The notes under the pieces are model-generated. The model was not told the DNA's origin. It did not search any database and was given only the letters and a program-made list of their open reading frames with translations. From NCBI GenBank assembly GCA_002506745.1, contig DAYE01000120.1:1-12065 (forward strand): 12,065 nt of DNA. Direction: 5' to 3'. Shown one piece after another: positions 6,591 through 12,065 of this stretch (its first letter is position 1; each line of letters starts with the position of its first letter). This DNA comes from Euryarchaeota archaeon UBA33 (GTDB lineage: Archaea > Thermoplasmatota > E2 > DHVEG-1). The translations under genes and the position numbers were made by a program.

Positions 6591-8573
6591 TTATATGTCA
6601 ATGCGTACAGGTAAAATAACCACCGGTAAGCCTTTCCATTGTAATCGACGTTGAACTGAAAACGCGGTTTCATTGTGAAGGATTTTATGGAAAATCGTCT
6701 CATGCCTGAACACAAGCTTGGCAGTAAAAAACATGACTTTCGGAAACTCCTCCGCAATGGACTCGCAGAGATGACTTGCAGTTTCAACTACATCAGTGCC
6801 AACATCCATACGATAATCAGCGGAGAACCCAAGTCTCTGAGCAAGCATGACATATTTAAGCAACGAACTTTGTACCGATGTCTTGAGCGCTTCGACTTCC
6901 TCAGCACCTTTGAATGACCCTGAGTCAATCTCCGCAATGGAAACAAAAATAATATTCTTATACAACCCTGGAAAACTCCGGATTAAAGATAAAAATGTGT
7001 TGACGCCATAGCCACTATATCCTGTCACTAGAATGACAGCGGTCATATGTTTTGGATTTACTGGCTTTGTATTCGGATGTCCAACTAGATGGATGCTTGA
7101 TAAGAGCAAAACCTCATCGAATTTCTTCATTGCCTTCTTGATTTTATGATAATGACCACGGATCAGATAACAAATAATAATAACAGCTAACGTAATGATT
7201 AACGTAAGCCAACCACCTTCACCGATTTTTTCGTATATGGTGACCATCAGAATTGTAAAACAGAGAACAAAACCGATAATGAAGATGAGGAGATATCGTA
7301 CCCAATGTTCTTTGTTTTTTCTAGTTTTTACGGTAAATTTTGCCATACCAATTTGCGACAGTGAGAATGTTAAAAACACATTAATAGCGTACATTATGAT
7401 CAGAAAAGAAATTGAACCATTGGTTCCAATCATCAAGAACAAAGCAGCAATTCCCATCACCAGCACACCGTTTCGCATCGTTAGTCGTTCTGATAACGCA
7501 GCGAATTTTTTGGGAAACCATGAGTCGACTGCCATATTTGCCATGACTCGGGGTCCGTCAATAAAACCGGTTTGTGCAGCCACAAACAAAAGCAAACCTT
7601 CAGAGAAGATAATTACAGCTGCAATAAAAATTCCTGCAGGCCATCCACCAAAAAGGCTTGTTGCAAGAACAGCATTTAATGTTTGACCCTGAACCGGTTG
7701 TATATCGAGGAGAAAATAACAGAAAAAAAGGGCACCAGCAACAAGAGAAAGTGAAATGGCCATATACATCATGGTGCGCTTACCGGTTTTTACTTTCGGT
7801 TCTCTCATCACTGGAAGACCATTGGAGACTGCTTCGATTCCAGTATAGGTTCCACCTCCTAATGAGAAAGCACGGAGGAAAATCGCAAGGACGCCAACAA
7901 TCCCTATTACTTGCAAATCCCCATTAAATCCCGTTGAAAATTGATTGACATGTGAACCAATTGCCGATGCCTGACTGAACAGTCCATACCCAAGAAGTAA
8001 GACATGAGAAACGATAAAAAGAAGAAAGATTGGAGCAAGTACGGTAACTGATTCTTTTATCCCTCGAAGATTTAAAAGGATTAATATAAAAATCAAAGCA
8101 ATTTTGAATACGAGACTATATTGATGGTATTCTAATGGTAAAAAGCTGAAGATAGCATCTCCGCATGCAGCGATGGAAACAGTAATTGTCAGGACATAAT
8201 CGATAAGCAAGGCAGATCCGGAGACGACCCCAGCGCTCTTTCCAATTGTATGGGTGGCAACAATGTATCCTCCACCACCGTGTGGAAATCTTTCAATAAT
8301 TTTTGAGTAGGTATATGATATAATAAAAACAGTGACAGCGGTTGCAATCGCTAAAAAGATGGCCAGATAGGTGTGTCCTGCGATTGCTTTAAATGCTTCT
8401 TCAGGACCGTACGACGAGGACGATAGACCATCGGCTCCAAGTCCAATCCATGAAAGTAACGCAACTAAGGATAATTTATGAAAAATCGAAGGGTCGTTGA
8501 TATTGCGAGGAAGCCCTATAATTTTTGTTGAAATTCTTCGCAATATACTTTGTTGTGGAGCGTTGTCTTCCAT
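6591..8573 (-). CDS. APC-superfamily permease, KimA-like, probable K+ importer
   Basis: This 660-residue integral membrane protein has about twelve hydrophobic segments between residues 35 and 472, then a cytoplasmic C-terminal domain of about 170 residues. The first membrane segment has GLGADGLSSSSYGPEEAF (45-62). Its D48 and Y55 match in spacing the Asp and Tyr of the YdaO/KimA potassium importers, whose motif is DALSSVAYGPEQ. FPHGGGGYIVA (96-106) and NLRGIKES (168-175) are further APC marks. The C-terminal part (about 510-655) has alternating beta strands and helices, including a TGYSGYG loop, like nucleotide-binding or USP-type regulatory domains of such transporters. K+ is the best guess, but an amino acid substrate cannot be excluded. 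ATG 8573 starts the conserved N-terminus, with only a weak ribosome binding site. The leader is long and structured, which suggests control at RNA level. A T7 run near 6550 may terminate the message. Confidence 0.8.
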   Translation of the reverse strand: MEDNAPQQSILRRISTKIIGLPRNINDPSIFHKLSLVALLSWIGLGADGLSSSSYGPEEAFKAIAGHTYLAIFLAIATAVTVFIISYTYSKIIERFPHGGGGYIVATHTIGKSAGVVSGSALLIDYVLTITVSIAACGDAIFSFLPLEYHQYSLVFKIALIFILILLNLRGIKESVTVLAPIFLLFIVSHVLLLGYGLFSQASAIGSHVNQFSTGFNGDLQVIGIVGVLAIFLRAFSLGGGTYTGIEAVSNGLPVMREPKVKTGKRTMMYMAISLSLVAGALFFCYFLLDIQPVQGQTLNAVLATSLFGGWPAGIFIAAVIIFSEGLLLFVAAQTGFIDGPRVMANMAVDSWFPKKFAALSERLTMRNGVLVMGIAALFLMIGTNGSISFLIIMYAINVFLTFSLSQIGMAKFTVKTRKNKEHWVRYLLIFIIGFVLCFTILMVTIYEKIGEGGWLTLIITLAVIIICYLIRGHYHKIKKAMKKFDEVLLLSSIHLVGHPNTKPVNPKHMTAVILVTGYSGYGVNTFLSLIRSFPGLYKNIIFVSIAEIDSGSFKGAEEVEALKTSVQSSLLKYVMLAQRLGFSADYRMDVGTDVVETASHLCESIAEEFPKVMFFTAKLVFRHETIFHKILHNETAFSVQRRLQWKGLPVVILPVRIDI

Positions 8574-8734
8574 GATTTTCGCTTCTTTTTACTCGTTAAA
8601 TTAGGAGGAAAAACCTCCGTTTTGTATACTAATAGGTTGGCCTGGCAAGCTACTATGGATTTACTATCCGCTATTAATAATTATTTACGTAGATTTGTTA
8701 AGGAGAAAAAACCTAATCTTAGTTTCCATACAAT
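8574..8734 (-). promoter_or_regulatory. Long 5' leader of the permease gene with duplicated hairpin motif
   Basis: If transcription starts about 25 nt after the TATA sequence at 8751-8768, the leader is about 160 nt. Read on the plus strand, AGGAGGAAAAACCT (8603-8616) and AGGAGAAAAAACCT (8701-8714) match at 13 of 14 bases. The start-proximal copy forms a 5-bp GGAGG/CCTCC stem with a 5-nt loop at 8604-8618. A further small stem, GGAT/ATCC, lies near 8658-8670. It matches no riboswitch class I know. Cis-regulation of the transporter is inferred. Confidence 0.4.
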
Positions 8735-8750
8735 ACTTATCAAGGATTAA

Positions 8751-8768
8751 TTTTTTTTATAAAAAAAA
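8751..8768 (-). promoter_or_regulatory. T8-AT-A8 palindrome: probable TATA box of the permease and terminator of the membrane pair
   Basis: TTTTTTTTATAAAAAAAA is a perfect 18-nt palindrome. On the minus strand its T tract, preceded by further T-rich sequence to 8780, lies 15-45 nt after the stop of the upstream membrane-protein gene and can terminate it. Its TTTATAAA core is a good TATA box for the permease gene. Confidence 0.5.
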
Positions 8769-8794
8769 GGAAAAGAAAAGTTGTAGAGGTTATT

Positions 8795-9118
8795 TTATTC
8801 TGCCTGTTTTGACAGATGCGGTATTCTTGATGTGATTGCGACCAAGAGTATCCAAATAAAAACAATCGCAATGGTCATAGTTCCGCCAACTGTTACTAAT
8901 TCCTGTAACATAACTGGAATATCAGCAGGGTTCTGCATTGCGGTCAGGAATGGTGGATACAATACGACTTCTCCGTGTGCGATATGTTCGATTGCAAGCA
9001 TTGCTACTCCGCCCCACAGCATGATATTCAACCAGCTTATTTTAAGAGCTGCAGGGATTTTTTTCCGAAATACAGTAGTAACGATGCCTGTTGCCATTGG
9101 TGCTATAAAACACGCCAT
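8795..9118 (-). CDS. Small membrane protein, second of a paralogous pair
   Basis: This 107-residue protein has about three membrane segments (near 3-17, 29-49 and 80-100). Key features are SWLNIMLWGG (28-37), AIEHIAHGEVVLYPPFLTAM (41-60) and a VGGTMTIAIVFIWILL helix. The start is ATG 9118. The frame could begin at TTG 9136, but AAAGGAGGT (9133-9125), six bases before 9118, is a perfect ribosome binding site and overlaps the end of the upstream gene. I recall similar proteins, with MLWGG and a PPFLTAM loop, as uncharacterised proteins in methanogens and relatives. The His and Glu residues in the EHIAHGE loop could bind a metal. The pair lies next to nikR, so a nickel-related role is worth considering but is not shown. 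Confidence 0.75.
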   Translation of the reverse strand: MACFIAPMATGIVTTVFRKKIPAALKISWLNIMLWGGVAMLAIEHIAHGEVVLYPPFLTAMQNPADIPVMLQELVTVGGTMTIAIVFIWILLVAITSRIPHLSKQAE

Positions 9119-9122
9119 TTTT

Positions 9123-9413
9123 TTACCTCCTTTCAATATTTTGTTGTGGTTTTTGAATGATTAAAATCGTTAACCAAATAATGAATACTGGTATTAACAT
9201 AACGATCCCTAGGAGAATGCTATTATTAATAAGCCCGTCTGTTTCCATTTCAACGAAAGACCCCCCAGCATAGCCTAAAATGTGATCGACGAGTATCATA
9301 CATGATGCACCCCAGAGCATTAAGCTAAGCAAATCTAACTTATAGATCTTAGGTTCGACATACCAAAGAATTGTTACACCTATTGCTGCTATGATCGTCG
9401 TGATGAGCCACAT
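9123..9413 (-). CDS. Small membrane protein, first of a paralogous pair
   Basis: From ATG 9413 this is 96 residues with three membrane segments: about 2-18, 28-47 and 64-86. LLSLMLWGASCMILVDHILG aligns with the MLWGG to EHIAHGE segment of the downstream protein. With this start, MLWG falls at residue 32, against 33 in the paralog, which is why I prefer it to the TTG at 9452. A TATA-like TTATATATG at about 9463-9471 would also put initiation downstream of that TTG. The last codons, GAA AGG AGG TAA, form the ribosome binding site of the next gene. The loop after the second helix lacks the PPFLTAM of its partner and has one His instead of two, so the two proteins may form an unequal dimer. Function is unknown. 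Confidence 0.72.
   Translation of the reverse strand: MWLITTIIAAIGVTILWYVEPKIYKLDLLSLMLWGASCMILVDHILGYAGGSFVEMETDGLINNSILLGIVMLIPVFIIWLTILIIQKPQQNIERR
9125..9133 (-). promoter_or_regulatory. Ribosome binding site inside the 3' end of the upstream membrane-protein gene
   Basis: AAAGGAGGT overlaps the Glu-Arg-Arg-stop codons of the first gene and sits six bases before ATG 9118 of the second. Translation of the two is therefore probably coupled. Confidence 0.75.
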
Positions 9414-9597
9414 GTTATAATTCTCGTCTATATTTTTAGGTTTATCCCCCAATATAATCTATCATATATAAGAATTACGGTAACAAAAATGAAAAAATCG
9501 TGCTACTGTCTTCTGGTAACCGATGTAAAAAATTAATAATGAAAAAATTCAAATGTCCTGAAAATGAAACACAACAACGATTATTCGCAGCAGCTTT

Positions 9598-9604
9598 CTT
9601 ATAA
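9598..9604 (+). promoter_or_regulatory. Candidate TATA box of nikR
   Basis: CTTATAA lies about 35 nt upstream of ATG 9637, giving a leader of roughly 10 nt. AGTATT occurs at 9606-9611 and again at 9619-9624, between the TATA box and the start, where a repressor could act. GTGCTACT also occurs twice, at 9500-9507 and 9629-9636. No clear NikR-type inverted operator was found. Confidence 0.35.
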
Positions 9605-9636
9605 CAGTATTACGATTTAGTATTGGAAGTGCTACT

Positions 9637-10038
9637 ATGTCAGTAGAACGAGTAGGGGTATCATTCGAACCAAGACTCTTAAACAAATTCGATATGTTAT
9701 TAAAAAAAAGAGGATACACAAATCGTTCAGAAGCCATAAGAGATCTCATACGAAAAGAGATCATCGAATCAGAGATTAAAGATGAAGAAGGAGAAGTCAT
9801 TGGTACACTCACTATAATTTATGACCATGAGATAGGGAACATTACGAATAAATTACTTCATCTGCAACATCATCATCACGATGAAATAACCTTCACAACC
9901 CACATTCATATTGACGAGCGTACCTGTCTTGAAATCGTCGTTATACGAGGTCAATTGAGTCAGGTGAAAAAATTTTCAGAAAATATAAAAGCACTTAAGG
10001 GCGTAAAACACGGGCAATTGGCAATAACAAAAATATAA
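9637..10038 (+). CDS. nikR: Nickel-responsive transcriptional regulator NikR
   Basis: This 133-residue cytoplasmic DNA-binding protein is normal in length for NikR. Residues 3-45 form a ribbon-helix-helix domain (VERVGVSFEPRLLNKFDMLL, then GYTNRSEAIRDLIR). The rest is an ACT-like nickel-binding and tetramerisation domain. The high-affinity nickel ligands of E. coli NikR (His76, His87, His89, Cys95) match H78, H89, H91 and C97 with identical spacing. Extra histidines at 79-81 make an HHHH run beside the site. NikR represses nickel uptake when nickel is plentiful. The gene is divergent from the small membrane pair and convergent with hypF, with 46 nt between stops. Control of hypF would need a promoter outside the window. 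Control of the divergent pair and of itself is plausible from position. Confidence 0.95.
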   Translation: MSVERVGVSFEPRLLNKFDMLLKKRGYTNRSEAIRDLIRKEIIESEIKDEEGEVIGTLTIIYDHEIGNITNKLLHLQHHHHDEITFTTHIHIDERTCLEIVVIRGQLSQVKKFSENIKALKGVKHGQLAITKI

Positions 10039-10084
10039 CCCTAAGACGAAAATCTATAAAGAAAATTAGCGAAATAAAAATTCT

Positions 10085-12065
10085 TTAAGGAAACCGCCTT
10101 TCGTCAATATTAGCTAGATATGCTTGCCCATAACAGATACCGCCATCCCCCGCAGGAAGTTCTCTATTGACAAGAACACAATGCTTAAGCATATACTCAG
10201 AGATCATTCTGTTATACGCAACACCCCCTGAAAAAACAATAGGAAGATTTTTAGTACTAACTGCTTTTTCTGCAATCTGAAATAACCCTTTGGCGATGTA
10301 CATCTGAGCGGTTGCTGCAAGTTTTCCTTTATCTGCTCTCATCCTATACAGAAAATCAAACAAAGGGGTTGTCATGAGTATTGTTTTTCCATCTGCTTGG
10401 GAAAAAACTGGTTCAAATTCCAAAGAAGTTGTCGCCATGCTTTCTAGAATCATCGCTGGTCTTCCATCGTAGGTTCTCTCATCGCAGAAACCCAATAACG
10501 CGGATACTGCGTCAAGAATCCGTCCTGTGCTTGTGGTGTGTTGAATGTTGAAATTATTCTGTAAAGTTTTAAGATAAATTCTACTCTCGTTTTTATCAAA
10601 TAAATGTAAACTTAGAATTTCTTTTTCGGTTAATATCTTGGAAAGAATACCGAAGAGCATTTTCTTTGGATATATCGTTGCAGAATCTCCACCCAATTGA
10701 GGTTGTTCTTCGAGGTGTCCTACTCGTGTGAATATATTTCCGTTTCGTACGGAAAATATCTCTCCGCCCCATAACCTTCCATCATCACCGTATCCAAGAC
10801 CATCCATCGCAATACCTACATAATCGGTGATATTATGCTCAGCTGCAACACTAGCGACATGTGCTTTATGATGCTGTATCTGAATCAATTTTGCATCATT
10901 CTTTTTCGCTAACTCCGTTGCAAAAATCGTTGAATTATAACCAGGATGAAGATCACAAGTAATAATTCGTGGTTTTACTCGAGTCAGATGAATAAATTTC
11001 ATCGTTGTTTCTTTTAAAAAATTGTATGTCTCATATTGTGATGTATCTCCGATATATTGAGAAAGATAACAATTATTTTTCTTTGAAGTACACATGACGT
11101 TATTTAACTCAGCACCCAATGCAACCGTATCCTGACAGTCTATTGGAAATTTAACAGGGATAGGGGTATATCCCCGTGAACGTCGTAAAAAAAACGGTAT
11201 CTCATCAATAACCTTTACAACCGAGTCATCGCATCTATTCACAATTCGTCGTTCATGGGTCAAGAAATAGGTTCCTATCTTTTCTAAGATGGACACAGGT
11301 TCTCCTGGAATATTACACGATGTCATGAGCAGTGGTTCATTAATAAAATCAAACAAAAGATAATGTAATGCGGTATACGGTAACATTACACCAATGGTAT
11401 CTAACTCAGAGGTGATGTTAAAAGCGTCCTCTTTTTTCTTTTTTAGCACAACAATTGGTCGTTGTGGGCTTTGCAAGAATTCTTTTTCGTTATCAGAGAC
11501 GTATGCAATCCTTTCAGCCATCTCTAAATCCTTCACCAGGATTGCATATGGTTTGTGGGGTCGATGAAACAACTCTCTTACTTTCATGACGTTCTTATCA
11601 TCACATAATGAAGCAGTGTGAAACCCACCGACTCCTTTAATTGATACTATTTTTCCTGATTTGATCAGGTGAATTGCTTTTTTTATTGTGTCACTATCAG
11701 AACTACCACTCATGTCTTTTGTATTTTCGAATAGATGTAATTTTGGACCACAGTTTTTACACGCAATTGTTTGTGCATGAAATCTTCTATCTAGAGGATT
11801 GTTGTATTCTTTTTTACATTGGGGACACATCTTGAAATGATGCATAGAGGTAAACGGTCGGTCATAGGGATAATCCTCAATCATGGTAAATCGAGGTCCA
11901 CAGTTTGTACACGTGATGAAATAATACGTATGTCGCCTATTTTTTTCATCTCTTAGTTCGCTCAGACAGTCAGGACACATAAAAATATCTGGTGGGAGGA
12001 TTGTTTCCCCCTCAGATCGTGAGCTTTTAAGAATTGAAAAATCGGAGAAATGTTTCCTTGAATTG
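10085..12065 (-). CDS. hypF: Carbamoyltransferase HypF, NiFe-hydrogenase maturation (N-terminus cut by right edge)
   Basis: The frame is open to the window edge; the ATG at 11980 is internal, because upstream in-frame codons encode the HypF-like ILPPDIF before MCPDC. HypF uses carbamoyl phosphate and ATP to carbamoylate the C-terminal Cys of HypE, the first step towards the cyanide ligands of the NiFe centre. Numbering from that Met, two zinc-finger units hold C2/C5 with C24/C27 and C52/C55 with C74/C77. A YrdC-like domain follows (about 100-280, with KGVGGFHTASLCDD and RRSRGYTPIP). The Kae1-like domain (about 285-631) has HHKAH, MDGLGYGDDG and a final PAGDGGICYGQA. The missing N-terminus should be the acylphosphatase domain of about 90 residues. 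Its presence implies a NiFe hydrogenase elsewhere, and it sits with nikR, the nickel regulator. Confidence 0.96.
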   Translation of the reverse strand, partial: NSRKHFSDFSILKSSRSEGETILPPDIFMCPDCLSELRDEKNRRHTYYFITCTNCGPRFTMIEDYPYDRPFTSMHHFKMCPQCKKEYNNPLDRRFHAQTIACKNCGPKLHLFENTKDMSGSSDSDTIKKAIHLIKSGKIVSIKGVGGFHTASLCDDKNVMKVRELFHRPHKPYAILVKDLEMAERIAYVSDNEKEFLQSPQRPIVVLKKKKEDAFNITSELDTIGVMLPYTALHYLLFDFINEPLLMTSCNIPGEPVSILEKIGTYFLTHERRIVNRCDDSVVKVIDEIPFFLRRSRGYTPIPVKFPIDCQDTVALGAELNNVMCTSKKNNCYLSQYIGDTSQYETYNFLKETTMKFIHLTRVKPRIITCDLHPGYNSTIFATELAKKNDAKLIQIQHHKAHVASVAAEHNITDYVGIAMDGLGYGDDGRLWGGEIFSVRNGNIFTRVGHLEEQPQLGGDSATIYPKKMLFGILSKILTEKEILSLHLFDKNESRIYLKTLQNNFNIQHTTSTGRILDAVSALLGFCDERTYDGRPAMILESMATTSLEFEPVFSQADGKTILMTTPLFDFLYRMRADKGKLAATAQMYIAKGLFQIAEKAVSTKNLPIVFSGGVAYNRMISEYMLKHCVLVNRELPAGDGGICYGQAYLANIDERRFP

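Noticed and set aside
7195..7686. Plus-strand 163-codon frame
   Set aside because: It lies wholly antisense to the membrane domain of the permease; its composition is the expected shadow of that gene.
8574..8734. Known riboswitch in the permease leader
   Set aside because: No conserved core of the c-di-AMP (ydaO) or other class I can recall is present; only simple repeats and small stems are visible.
8550..8750. Plus-strand 66-codon frame over the permease start and leader
   Set aside because: It begins inside the permease gene on the opposite strand, has no ribosome binding site, and shows no protein-like features.

Overview
The window reads as a piece of an AT-rich euryarchaeal chromosome. 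Archaeal signs are TATA-like boxes about 20-30 nt upstream of several genes, two genes that look leaderless, T-tract terminators, GGAGG-type Shine-Dalgarno sites, archaeal-style lipoprotein and PKD-bearing secreted proteins, and a NikR/HypF pair. The large secreted C25 (gingipain-type) peptidase and its C-terminal tail make a heterotrophic Thermoplasmatota-like lineage plausible, but that placement is inference.

Layout. 1-666 (minus): the N-terminal part of an exported arylsulfotransferase-type protein, cut by the left edge. 984-1136 (minus): a 50-residue four-cysteine protein. 1219-2085 (plus): an unusually cysteine-rich iron-sulfur protein with two C-terminal ferredoxin clusters, divergent from the small gene. 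2400-4931 (plus): a secreted C25 cysteine peptidase with propeptide, two PKD-like domains and a distinctive C-terminal tail, ending in a hairpin terminator that contains its stop codon. 5109-6018 (plus): a lipoprotein with an Ig-like domain and two repeats, whose signal peptide and body lie in different frames across a run of nine A. 6430-6486 (minus): an 18-residue, ten-lysine micropeptide with a strong ribosome binding site and its own terminator. 6591-8573 (minus): a KimA-like APC-superfamily permease, probably for K+, behind a leader of about 160 nt that holds a duplicated motif. 8795-9413 (minus): two translationally coupled, paralogous small membrane proteins. 9637-10038 (plus): the nickel-responsive repressor NikR. 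10085-12065 (minus): HypF, the NiFe-hydrogenase maturation carbamoyltransferase, cut by the right edge before its N-terminal acylphosphatase domain.

How the parts relate. The left half is a cell-surface and extracellular set (sulfotransferase-like protein, peptidase, lipoprotein), consistent with use of external protein. The right half concerns ions and metals: NikR and HypF together imply nickel homeostasis and a NiFe hydrogenase in the cell. The small membrane pair shares a divergent promoter region with nikR, so it is a candidate NikR-controlled nickel-related unit, but only by position. No CRISPR array, insertion sequence, rRNA or tRNA was seen.
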